Positions 27,506-36,836 of a DNA stretch of 49,356 bases are shown piece after piece (positions within the stretch are counted from its first letter, which is position 1; each line of letters begins with the position of its first letter). The notes under the pieces are model-generated. The model was given only the letters and a program-made list of their open reading frames with translations. It made no database searches and was not told the origin of the DNA. The DNA comes from Marinilabiliales bacterium (GTDB taxonomy: Bacteria; Bacteroidota; Bacteroidia; Bacteroidales; ML635J-15), in NCBI GenBank assembly GCA_002869385.1, contig PKTB01000020.1:1-49356 (forward strand), read 5' to 3'. Position numbers and translations under genes: made by a program.

Positions 27506-29884
27506 ATGTTACGACAAAAGTACCTATTGGTGATTAGTATCATGCTATTAATGGCTGGAACTATTTATGCACAAAAGTATACTATCAGTGGTTATGTACA
27601 GGACTTACGCTCTGGTGAAAGAATAATTTCTGCAAGTGTTTACGACCTTAAAACAAAACAAGGAACTATAACCAATGAATATGGTTTCTTTAGTCTTACT
27701 TTACCATCTGACACGGTTGAATTATCAATTAGTTTTGTAGGATATGCAGCTTTCTCTAGCACTTTCTATCTCGATTCAGATATTTCAATGAATATTGAAT
27801 TAGACCCTACAATTCAACTTGCAGAAGTAACAATTACCGACAAAAAATCTGATGACCTTGTGAAATCTACTCAAATGAGTATGATCGATATGCCTATACA
27901 TCAAATTAAAGCATTACCTGTAATGTTTGGAGAAGCAGATGTTTTAAAGACTTTGCAATTAATGCCCGGTGTACAGTCGGGAAGCGAAGGAACAAGTGGA
28001 ATTTATGTTCGTGGAGGTGGTCCTGATCAAAATCTAATTCTTCTTGATGGTGTTCCTGTATATAATGCTTCTCACCTATTTGGTTTTTTCTCCGTTTTTA
28101 ATACTGATGCAATTTCTAGTGTAAAATTGATTAAAGGAGGGTTCCCTGCACGATATGGTGGCAGACTTTCTTCTGTTATTGATATCAGAATGAAGGAAGG
28201 AAATATGAAAGAATTTCATGGAGAAGGTTCTATAGGAAATGTTGCTGCAAAATTCACTTTTGAAGGTCCTATTATCAAAGATAAAACCTCTTTTATCGTA
28301 TCAGGAAGAAGAACTTATATCGACGTCCTTGCTGCACCAATTGTTGCAGCAGTATCAAACTCATACGGTGATGGTGAGAAATTAAGAGCTGGATATTACT
28401 TCTATGATACAAATGTCAAGTTAAATCATAAGTTTAGTGAAAAAGACAGAGTTTATGCAAGCTTTTATACAGGATTGGATAAAGCTTATGTTCGCACTTC
28501 CGAAAACTATGTTTGGGATGATACTACAAATTATGACAAATCTATATTTGACCTTCATTGGGGGAATATTAAATCAGCATTAAGGTGGAATCACATCTTT
28601 ACAAATAAACTATTTGCAAATGTAACCGGTGTGTATTCTAACTATTCTTTTATTACTGCTGAACAATTTGTTTATGAACGTGGTGAAAATATTGTATCTG
28701 ATATTTCTTTTAATTACAATTCCGGTATTGAGAATATTGGTGGAACTATCGACTTCGATTATAGGCCAATTCCTGCTCACAGTATAAAGTTTGGGGGGAA
28801 CTATTTATATCATACATTTGAGCCGGGAGTGTTTACTTTCAGCGTCAATGAGGAAGGGCAAACAATGACTCAAAACATTGGGAATAATGATATTTATGCA
28901 AATGAATTTTATGCCTATGCTGAAGACAATTGGAATATCAATGGGATTTTCAAAGTAAATCTGGGTATACATTATTCTGGTTTCGCTGTACAAGACAGAT
29001 ACTATGACTCTTTCCAACCAAGAGTATCAATGCGGGCAATAATAAACGAAAGAATGTCGATAAAAGCTGCATATAGTGAAATGAACCAGTATATTCACCT
29101 TTTAACCAATTCAACAATTGGTTTACCAACAGATCTTTGGCTCCCATCTACAGACTCTGTATTACCTGAGTATTCTCGTCAAGCAGCTTTAGGCATTGCA
29201 TATAATATTGATGATAACTGGGATGTTAGTCTTGAGGGATATTACAAAACAATGGATAATCTTATTGAATATAAGGAGGGTGCAAGTTTTTTCCAGTTAT
29301 CAACAGGATGGGAATCTAAAATAGAGATGGGCAGAGGTTATTCATATGGTGCAGAACTACTTGTTCGGAAAAATTACGGAAAACTATCAGGTTGGATTGG
29401 TTATACCTTGTCATGGTCGTGGCGCCAGTTTGATAATATTGATTTTGGAGAACCATTCCCGTACAAATATGATAGAAGACATGATATTTCCATTGTAGCT
29501 CTATATAAGCTAAACGAAAATGTTGATTTTGGCCTAACATGGGTATATGGAACTGGTAATGCTGTAACTCTTGCAGTTGCTCGATATGCATCAGGATTCC
29601 CATACGAATATTATGATTATTACGATGACTACTATAGCTCTTTTGCTGATGAAGTTGAATTTTATAATGGCAGAAACTCATATCGTATGCCAGCTTATCA
29701 CAGAATAGACCTAAGTGCTAATTTACATAAAGAAAAAAAATGGGGAACCCGAACCTGGAGCTTTGGTCTTTACAATGCTTATAGTCGACAAAATCCATTT
29801 TATTTATACTTTGGATATCAAAACAATACTCGTGTTTTAAAGCAGGTGAGCTTATTCCCAATTATTCCATCTGTAAGATATTAA
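27506..29884 (+). CDS. TonB-dependent receptor with carboxypeptidase-like domain
   Basis: A 792-residue outer-membrane receptor. The start at 27506 gives a proper signal peptide (MLRQKYLLVISIMLLMAGT). Next comes a CarboxypepD_reg-like domain (YTISGYVQDLRSGERI, residues 23-105). The plug follows with VLKTLQLMPGVQSG, GIYVRGGGPDQNLILLDGVP (split IYVRGGGPDQN) and a 22-strand barrel to the end. The plug pattern matches receptors that pair with DUF4249 lipoproteins rather than classic SusC. The DUF4249 gene follows 16 bp later. The imported ligand is unknown. Confidence 0.88.
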   Translation: MLRQKYLLVISIMLLMAGTIYAQKYTISGYVQDLRSGERIISASVYDLKTKQGTITNEYGFFSLTLPSDTVELSISFVGYAAFSSTFYLDSDISMNIELDPTIQLAEVTITDKKSDDLVKSTQMSMIDMPIHQIKALPVMFGEADVLKTLQLMPGVQSGSEGTSGIYVRGGGPDQNLILLDGVPVYNASHLFGFFSVFNTDAISSVKLIKGGFPARYGGRLSSVIDIRMKEGNMKEFHGEGSIGNVAAKFTFEGPIIKDKTSFIVSGRRTYIDVLAAPIVAAVSNSYGDGEKLRAGYYFYDTNVKLNHKFSEKDRVYASFYTGLDKAYVRTSENYVWDDTTNYDKSIFDLHWGNIKSALRWNHIFTNKLFANVTGVYSNYSFITAEQFVYERGENIVSDISFNYNSGIENIGGTIDFDYRPIPAHSIKFGGNYLYHTFEPGVFTFSVNEEGQTMTQNIGNNDIYANEFYAYAEDNWNINGIFKVNLGIHYSGFAVQDRYYDSFQPRVSMRAIINERMSIKAAYSEMNQYIHLLTNSTIGLPTDLWLPSTDSVLPEYSRQAALGIAYNIDDNWDVSLEGYYKTMDNLIEYKEGASFFQLSTGWESKIEMGRGYSYGAELLVRKNYGKLSGWIGYTLSWSWRQFDNIDFGEPFPYKYDRRHDISIVALYKLNENVDFGLTWVYGTGNAVTLAVARYASGFPYEYYDYYDDYYSSFADEVEFYNGRNSYRMPAYHRIDLSANLHKEKKWGTRTWSFGLYNAYSRQNPFYLYFGYQNNTRVLKQVSLFPIIPSVRY

Positions 29885-29900
29885 TTTAAATTTTAAAACC

Positions 29901-30878
29901 ATGAAAAAAACAAGTATTTACATATTCCTGGCAGCCTTAATGTACATTGGTTTTTCTTGTGAGAAAGTTATTGAAATGGATATTGAGGACACAAAAATCA
30001 GAATCGTTGCAAATAGTTTTATTGAACCTGATTCTACAATAACTGTCAATGTTACCCGTAGCAGACATATTCTTGATAATGCAGATATATTACCTCTTTC
30101 AGATGCTGAGGTAAAGCTTTATGATGATGGAATTTTCATTGGAACACTGACTTACACCAATAATGGAAATTACTATATTAATTACATTCCTGAAGAAGGT
30201 CATGAATACAAGATTGAAGTTAATCATAATAGTTATGATAATGTTTATGCCCAAACAAGCATCCCCTATCCTGCCATAATTAATAATATTGATACGATAA
30301 AAACTTACAGCGAATACGGAGACGAAATCTATAATCTATATGTCAACTTTAATGATCCTGAAAATATTCAAAATTTCTATTATATAAAAGCAAAAGTCAA
30401 ATATCAATATGAAGAATGGGATCCGGACATTCCTATTTATTACACTGTAACAGTAGGAGACACAACATATATCTACGTTGAGTATGGTGGATATGTTTAT
30501 ACAGAGTATATTGATGAACTATATCTTGAATCAGATGACATTATCATTGAAACAGAGCACCCTAATGGAGGACTCATTTTTTCAGACGAACTGATTGAAG
30601 GAACTGACTATACTTTAAGAACCTCGTTTTACAGCTGGAGCTTATGGAGTGATACAAATATGGTATATATCGATTTATACTCTATTAACAGAGATTACTA
30701 CAATTATGTAAAATCTTATGAACAACATCGGAATTCTTCTGAAGACCCATTTGCTCAACCAGTTAATGTATACACAAATATCGTAAATGGAATAGGCATT
30801 TTTGGTGCTTCATCAAAAATTGAGCGAGATAGTATTTTAATTATTGGCGGTAACGGTGGGCATGTATATATTGACTAA
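29901..30878 (+). CDS. DUF4249 family lipoprotein
   Basis: A 325-residue lipoprotein with lipobox FSC (Cys near residue 20). The N-terminal beta-sandwich opens with IRIVANSFIEPDSTITVNVT (split VANSFIEPDSTI) and SDAEVKLYDDG, characteristic of DUF4249. Members are surface lipoproteins encoded beside TonB receptors, thought to cap or assist them in substrate capture. A Tyr/Glu/Asp-rich acidic stretch lies at residues 170-215. It forms an operon with the preceding receptor. Confidence 0.82.
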   Translation: MKKTSIYIFLAALMYIGFSCEKVIEMDIEDTKIRIVANSFIEPDSTITVNVTRSRHILDNADILPLSDAEVKLYDDGIFIGTLTYTNNGNYYINYIPEEGHEYKIEVNHNSYDNVYAQTSIPYPAIINNIDTIKTYSEYGDEIYNLYVNFNDPENIQNFYYIKAKVKYQYEEWDPDIPIYYTVTVGDTTYIYVEYGGYVYTEYIDELYLESDDIIIETEHPNGGLIFSDELIEGTDYTLRTSFYSWSLWSDTNMVYIDLYSINRDYYNYVKSYEQHRNSSEDPFAQPVNVYTNIVNGIGIFGASSKIERDSILIIGGNGGHVYID

Positions 30879-31000
30879 GCTCTAATTTTTAATATACAAT
30901 TATTAAGAATCAGTCAATAATGTTATTTTTAGATTTAGAATCTTTTTGATTCCTTAATTTTTTGTAATTTCGATAAAATTTCAATTTAGAATTCAAGCTT

Positions 31001-32455
31001 ATGTTTCAAGAAAAAGATATTAGCTACCTTCAATCACTTGGTATATCTCAAGAAGAAGTATATAATCAAATCGACTTACTTAAGAAAAATAATAGTTTTT
31101 TAAAAATTCATGCTGCTGCAACACCTGATAAAGGAATTAAACAAATTCAGGATAAAGATAAGTATTTAGATTTATTTGATAAAAACTCAAAAAAATATAA
31201 AATAGGCAAGTTTGTTCCGGCTTCGGGTGCAGCTACAAGAATGTTTAAGAGATTGATTTCGTTTGCTCAAAACCCAAACGAGCAAACATTAAATGATGGA
31301 AATAGTTTTTCTGTAAAAGAGAGCTTCGATAACATTGATAGGTTCGCATTTTTTGAAACTTTAAAGACTTGTAAGAATTATTCGAAAGAACCAAACAAAC
31401 TTGCTGATGCAATCTTAAATTCATGTCTAGGATATGGAGGGATTCCTAAAGGTTTAATTGAGTTTCATAAATACGATGAAGGTTCAAGAACAGCTTTTGA
31501 AGAACATTTACATGAAGCAAAAACACTGAGTTCAAAAGATATTGATATTCATTTAACCGTTTCTCCGGAGTTTATGGAAGATTTTAAAAACAAGTTAAAT
31601 GAAATAAATAATAAAAAGGGATTTAATCTTAATGTCAATTTTTCTATACAGGAAAAATCAACAGACACAATTGCCCTAAATGAAGATAAAACTCCAGTCA
31701 AGAATACTGATGGGAACCTCTTACTGCGTCCCGGTGGGCATGGTGCACTAATTCAAAATCTGAATAAAATAAATTCGGATATTGTATTTATAAAGAACAT
31801 CGATAATCTAACTCATGGTGATTATCTTGAAGAAACAACTACATATAAAAAACTACTTGGTGGTGTTTTAATTGAGAAAATTGAAAAGATTAAAGAGATT
31901 TATTTAGAATTATCTGAAAACCCAACAGAATCAGCAATACATAATGCAATCGAATATCTTCAGAAAGAGTTTAATACAGATTTTACAAAAAGTTCAGATA
32001 AAATAAAAAGTATTATTTATTTCATTAACCGTCCGATAAGGGTTTGTGGTATGGTTCAAAACACTGGAGAACCTGGTGGTGGACCTTATTGGGTTAATAA
32101 AGAAGGCGAAATAAGTCTGCAAATTGTCGAAAAAGCACAAATAGATTTATCAAAACCTGATCAGGAAAAGCATCTAAAAGAAGCGACACACTTTAATCCG
32201 GTTGATTTAGTATGCTATTTAAAATCTCCAGTAGGTTCCAAGTTTGATTTAAATAGGTTTATTGATAAAGATGCTTGTTTTGTTTCAGAAAAAACTCATA
32301 TGGGTAATAACATCAGAGTACTTGAACATCCAGGATTATGGAATGGAGCAATGTAAGACTGGCTTACAATATTTGTTGAAGTTCCACTAATTACATTTAA
32401 TCCTGTAAAAGAACTAAATGATTTGTTGAGACAGATGCATCAGCCGAAAGGTTAA
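31001..32455 (+). CDS. DUF4301 family protein (in-frame TAA at 32354-32356)
   Basis: Across one stop this gene encodes 484 residues. DUF4301 hallmarks are visible: FVPASGAATRMFKRL (about 73-87), YDEGSRTAFEEHLHEA near 165, RPGGHGALIQNLN near 243, VCGMVQNTGEPGGGPYWV near 350 and EHPGLWNGAM near 442. The family is cytosolic and resembles nucleotidyltransferase/sugar-phosphate folds; its function is unknown. After TAA at codon 452 the frame runs on with DWLTIFVEVPLITFNPVK, which is the conserved family tail, to TAA 32453-32455. It ends 22 bp from the convergent ATPase operon. Confidence 0.82.
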
Positions 32456-32477
32456 TCTATTACTGTAACTAAAATAA

Positions 32478-35400
32478 CTATTTTCTTCGACTCTCTATTA
32501 CAGCCTCATTAAACAATGTGCGCTCCTCTTTGCTTAATTTATAAATGGCATTTCTCTCATCATTTTTTAAATAAGCTATACCTGTTTTAAACATTTTAAG
32601 AGGAATTAACGATTCTTCAAACCCGGAAAGTAAATTAGATAAATTATTTTCAATATAAGCCAGTCTCTCTTTATCATAATCTTCAATACTTATTAAAACA
32701 TTAAATAAAGATTGTGGTAAGGACTTCCATAATGCACTTTCAAATTTTTCTTTAACAACTAATTTAATTAAGAAATCAAGAAAAGAATAAATAAAAGCAT
32801 CTGACCCATATTTAAAAAGATTATAAAAGATATCTTCTGTTAAGAATTCAGAAAGTAAAATAACATCAACTTTCTTTTTTTGGCTAATAACAATTTTTTT
32901 AGATTTTGAAAGATTGTTCATTCTTATATATAAGCCTAATAAATGAAAACTTAATCTATAATTATTAGAATTGATTTTAAGCCCAGAATTAAAACTACTA
33001 ATTGCTTTTTCTATTTTACCTAGATTACTATATGCCATCCCTATCTCATCGTACAAATCTTCATTTTTAGGATCATTTTGCAATAATAACTTAGAAATCT
33101 CCAATACTTTTTTAAAATTTCCCAAAGCATTATATGCATATATCATACACATATAAGTCTCAACCCTTTTAGAATTTAATTGTATGGCATAATTACAATG
33201 ATTAATAGTTTCTTCATACTTGCCCTCAAATAAATGAATAATTGCTAGACCAACATATGGTAAATCATTTTCTGAATCAATTTCTAATGATTTTTTAAAG
33301 TATTCCACAGACTTAGTAAAGTCTCTTTTTTGAGCATAAACCAGTCCTAAATTATAACAAACCTTATAGCTATCACTATTTAGAGAATAAGCCTCAATTA
33401 AGTATTTTAACGCTTCATCATATTTAACACTTTTTGCATAAATCAAACCTAAATTAAAAGTTGTCTTAAAATCCATTGCATTTATTAAAAGTGCCTTTTT
33501 ATAACATTCTATTGCATCATCAGTTTTATTAATCTCCTCTTGAAGCTTGCCAAGTTTATTATAAACATTTATATTATTGTCATCAAATTCTAATGATTTT
33601 TGATAAAAAACGATCGCATCATGAATTTGACCCATAGCTTTATAGACATCTCCTAAAAAGATATAAACATGTGTACTATCTGAATCAATCTCTAAAGATT
33701 TATTAAAATGCTCTATAGCTTTATCATAATCTTTCAATTGGGAATAAGTCAATCCAATTAATATATATGCTCTATGATTATTAGTGTCAATTTTTAATGA
33801 TTTTTTATAAGCTTCAATAGCTTTTCTATATTCAGAATTAAGCGAATATGATACTCCTTGTGCTAAATAAAACATTGAATTATTAGGGTTTATATCAATT
33901 GCTCTCTGTAAGTAATCTAAAGCTTTTTGAGTATCTTCAAGTTTCAAATAAATCTTTCCTAAGCTAAAATATGCAGTATCATTTTGTGGGTTTACTTCAA
34001 TAGACCTCATAAAACTTCCTATAGCTTCTTCATATTTCCCCTCGTCTGCAAGAGCATTACCTTTTTTAAAATTTTCATATGCGTTATCAATATTTTTCAT
34101 TACCCAATCATTATCCTTATGAATCATATTATCTAATTCTGAAAGGCTCTCTATCCTATCAAATAGCTTATGTGAAAAAGATATTTTCTCAATATCATCC
34201 TCATTAAGAGCAAGACTATAAAACAATGCTTCATTTTCGTATTTACACTTAATACTGGCTTCCTGGAACTTTGCTCCGTATCTATATTTTAAATATTGAG
34301 ACTTTATTGTTTTACTATCATAATAAGCACATAAAAAATCAACAAACAATCTGGACAATCCATTCGGGTTCTCACTAATCTCAAAACAAATTCGTAATAA
34401 TGGCTCTTTTAATTCGTAAAAAACATCTTTACCTGATTTATTTTTATCTATCATCCCCTTTTCAAAAAGCAGCGAAAGTTGTTTACTTATAACATTTGGC
34501 TCTATAAAACAGGCTATGGCAATTCCTTTACCGCTTACAGCTCCCCTGTTTAAGCTTAAATGCTTCACTATTTTTTGTTGTTGATGTGGCAGATTATTAA
34601 TAAATTGCTCGTAATATGGTTTAAGATCATTCATTACTTTTACAAACACTCCGGAAAGTTCAGATTTAAAATCCGCTTTCAAAAAAGAATAAAATGTAAC
34701 CAATAAACGATGGTTACCCTCTGTAAGTTCATAAATCGCCCTCAATTTTCCTAAATATTGCTCTTTCCCTATTTCATCAGCAAGTTCTATTTTTTTTTCT
34801 GCAGTTGCAACTGCTTGAAGAAAAGATACAGATTCCTGAAACTTTAACTTTTTTAGTTGAGAAACATTGAAAAAATTATAAAAAGGATTTTGACTGTTCT
34901 GAATATCTGCTATAAGATTTTGACTGGTAGCAATAATACTTAAATTATTATATTGGTGGACAAAGTCCCGCAAATTTCGTTGTCCATTTTCCTTGAGCGA
35001 TTCAAGAATTTTATCAAAATTCTCTATCAGAAGAATTATAATTCTATTCCCGGCAAAACTTTTAAGAATATTTTTAACAAAAATCTGACGTTGATCACTA
35101 TTTCTGACCAATGAAGCCTCTTTTATTTGTTCTTCAAGCGTATCGCTTCCCAATTCACCATACCTTACAAAAGCCCGCAACATACTTACCATAAGATCAG
35201 TAAAATCAGCAATTCCAACCTCATCCTCAGACATATATGCAATAACTGATCTCCCGGAAATATCTTTATTGTTCTTTAGCCTGTGGTATAAAACTTTTGT
35301 TAAATGTGTTTTTCCACTCCCTCTCGGAGCTATTAACAAAGATTGCCAGGTTGTTTGATTTTTAGTTTTGGTAACACAGTTTTTTTCTATTTCGTTTACA

Positions 35401-35489
35401 ATTTCTCCCCTGACTGTCAAAGTTTGTTCAAGGATTTCAGGACTAACGTTTTTTGCCCCAAATGATAAAAGCGAATTGATCATATCCAT
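32478..35489 (-). CDS. P-loop ATPase with winged helix and about eleven TPRs
   Basis: A 1,003-residue protein. The ATPase has Walker A APRGSGKT (residues 54-61) and a Walker B-like IILLIENFDKI (about 151). A winged-helix-like segment (about 310-375) follows. A solenoid of roughly eleven 34-residue TPRs runs from about 470 to 850, for example FKKGNALADEGKYEEAIGSF, and an unassigned helical tail fills 860-1003. This ATPase-wHTH-TPR order is that of STAND/Orc-like NTPases, where the repeats sense a ligand. No known effector domain is visible. It starts 4 bp after the partner ATPase stops. No nonsense codon occurs despite its length. Confidence 0.75.
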   Translation of the reverse strand: MDMINSLLSFGAKNVSPEILEQTLTVRGEIVNEIEKNCVTKTKNQTTWQSLLIAPRGSGKTHLTKVLYHRLKNNKDISGRSVIAYMSEDEVGIADFTDLMVSMLRAFVRYGELGSDTLEEQIKEASLVRNSDQRQIFVKNILKSFAGNRIIILLIENFDKILESLKENGQRNLRDFVHQYNNLSIIATSQNLIADIQNSQNPFYNFFNVSQLKKLKFQESVSFLQAVATAEKKIELADEIGKEQYLGKLRAIYELTEGNHRLLVTFYSFLKADFKSELSGVFVKVMNDLKPYYEQFINNLPHQQQKIVKHLSLNRGAVSGKGIAIACFIEPNVISKQLSLLFEKGMIDKNKSGKDVFYELKEPLLRICFEISENPNGLSRLFVDFLCAYYDSKTIKSQYLKYRYGAKFQEASIKCKYENEALFYSLALNEDDIEKISFSHKLFDRIESLSELDNMIHKDNDWVMKNIDNAYENFKKGNALADEGKYEEAIGSFMRSIEVNPQNDTAYFSLGKIYLKLEDTQKALDYLQRAIDINPNNSMFYLAQGVSYSLNSEYRKAIEAYKKSLKIDTNNHRAYILIGLTYSQLKDYDKAIEHFNKSLEIDSDSTHVYIFLGDVYKAMGQIHDAIVFYQKSLEFDDNNINVYNKLGKLQEEINKTDDAIECYKKALLINAMDFKTTFNLGLIYAKSVKYDEALKYLIEAYSLNSDSYKVCYNLGLVYAQKRDFTKSVEYFKKSLEIDSENDLPYVGLAIIHLFEGKYEETINHCNYAIQLNSKRVETYMCMIYAYNALGNFKKVLEISKLLLQNDPKNEDLYDEIGMAYSNLGKIEKAISSFNSGLKINSNNYRLSFHLLGLYIRMNNLSKSKKIVISQKKKVDVILLSEFLTEDIFYNLFKYGSDAFIYSFLDFLIKLVVKEKFESALWKSLPQSLFNVLISIEDYDKERLAYIENNLSNLLSGFEESLIPLKMFKTGIAYLKNDERNAIYKLSKEERTLFNEAVIESRRK

Positions 35490-35493
35490 TTTT

Positions 35494-36672
35494 TTAATAA
35501 GCCTTGTTTATTTTCCACCATGATTTTAATAAAGAGTATTTGAAATCAAAGAACCTTTCCCCGTCTATGACTTTACGGGAAAGATACCCATCGTTTTTAA
35601 GCCTCTCTATTTCCTCGTTAATTTCTATCCTGTTGGTTTTAGTGGTATATGAAAGCACATTATTGGCAATATTATTTTCAGATACTGCTTCTGCACTCTT
35701 ACTGATATAATTCAGTATATATATTGATATTTCTTTATTTGGATAAAATTTTTCTATCCTGTCATAAAAGTGTTTTATACTCTCCTTGCCTTTGGTATCA
35801 TTCAGTATCTCCTCAAAAGCTTCGTTCACTCCCTCCTCATTTGTCTTTCTTGATTTAGATATCTTATCAAATACGACATCAATAAAGTATGGGATATGGT
35901 TGGCTCTGATACAAACCAGTTTTATCAGTTCTTCAGATAATTTCAAAGTACAACCTAAATTTAAGCACTTCCCAAAATACATTGAATTATCAGGGCTAAA
36001 TGGCTCAAGTCCATACTTATTCATATGATTAAGAGGGTCTCCAATATTATGTCCGTTTTTTATAATTTTATCCAGTACAAGATCAATTCCTATAGAGCCA
36101 CAATAAATGAATCTGATATTACAATAATCCTTTTCATAAGTCAGATTCCTTAAGAACCCAATCAAAACAGAAGCTTCTTCATCACTTATTTCATCAAGAA
36201 AAATTGAAAATTCATCAAGAATTATTACTATTTTTTTACATGAATGCTTTTCGGTCAATTTTTTTAGCAAATAAAATAATTGCTTTTGCCATTCATATTC
36301 AAGTTTTTTAAGTTTCACCCCTCCTATTTCTTCAATCACACTTGTGGTTTTATTATAAAAAGTCTCTATATTTTTAAATAAGCTTTCATCTATTAGTTTT
36401 AGTTCTTTAACTCTGTCCAAGAGACTTATTGCAAAATTTCCCGGGGAAGAAATCCCCTCAACAGGTTTGTATATCGTTATGAAACCATCTTTGCTTTCAG
36501 CTTCCATTTTTCTTAAAATTGAACTTTTCCCAAATCGTCTTTCGGCAAAAAGAGCAATCCCTTGTTTGTCAAGAATATTCCAAAACGTTTCGATTTCTTT
36601 ATCACGACCGACAATATCATTTGTCGCTACTGCACCACCAGTACTTGGGGTTATTGGTATTGTTTTTTTCAT
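35494..36672 (-). CDS. Archaeal-ATPase-like P-loop NTPase with winged helix
   Basis: A 392-residue protein. It begins with NDIVGRDKEIETFWNIL, then Walker A AERRFGKS (residues 43-50), where the double Arg is typical of the archaeal-ATPase/MNS clade of STAND NTPases. Walker B is IVIILDEFSIF (about 148-158) and a sensor-like FIYCGSIGI lies near 205. The C-terminal winged helix (about 320-388) ends FFDFKYSLLKSWW. It is the first gene of the two-ATPase operon. Relatives serve in defence, in toxin-like systems or as uncharacterised regulators; nothing here decides between these. Confidence 0.75.
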   Translation of the reverse strand: MKKTIPITPSTGGAVATNDIVGRDKEIETFWNILDKQGIALFAERRFGKSSILRKMEAESKDGFITIYKPVEGISSPGNFAISLLDRVKELKLIDESLFKNIETFYNKTTSVIEEIGGVKLKKLEYEWQKQLFYLLKKLTEKHSCKKIVIILDEFSIFLDEISDEEASVLIGFLRNLTYEKDYCNIRFIYCGSIGIDLVLDKIIKNGHNIGDPLNHMNKYGLEPFSPDNSMYFGKCLNLGCTLKLSEELIKLVCIRANHIPYFIDVVFDKISKSRKTNEEGVNEAFEEILNDTKGKESIKHFYDRIEKFYPNKEISIYILNYISKSAEAVSENNIANNVLSYTTKTNRIEINEEIERLKNDGYLSRKVIDGERFFDFKYSLLKSWWKINKAY

Positions 36673-36693
36673 TAATTAGTACATTTATTTTTA

Positions 36694-36726
36694 CAAATAT
36701 ACTAAATATTTTTATGCGCGTCAATA
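36694..36726 (-). promoter_or_regulatory. Probable promoter of the two-ATPase operon
   Basis: On the minus strand TATTG (36722-36726), a 20-base spacer and TATATTTG (36694-36701) fit the -33/-7 pattern, with one mismatch in the -33 box. The -7 box is 21 bp before ATG 36672. The -33 box lies inside the first of the three direct repeats. Confidence 0.5.
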
Positions 36727-36761
36727 TTTTCGTACGTTATTTTTTTCGCACGTCAACATTT
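36716..36761. repeat. Three 14-bp direct repeats at 16-bp spacing (candidate operator)
   Basis: Plus-strand copies at 36716-36729 (GCGCGTCAATATTT), 36732-36745 (GTACGTTATTTTTT) and 36748-36761 (GCACGTCAACATTT) follow the pattern GYRCGTYA plus a T-rich tail. Copies 1 and 3 match at 12 of 14 positions; copy 2 is more degenerate. The exact 16-bp phase and the overlap with the -33 box suggest binding by a regulator. Confidence 0.55.
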
Positions 36762-36836
36762 ATTGCTTAGACGATCTAAACATAATAAATCAAAAAATAC
36801 TTCTATTGCTTCTAACCCTATTGAAAAAACATGATG

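Noticed and set aside
36716..36761. CRISPR or plasmid iterons
   Set aside because: Only three degenerate copies with 2-bp gaps and no replication gene; better read as an operator.
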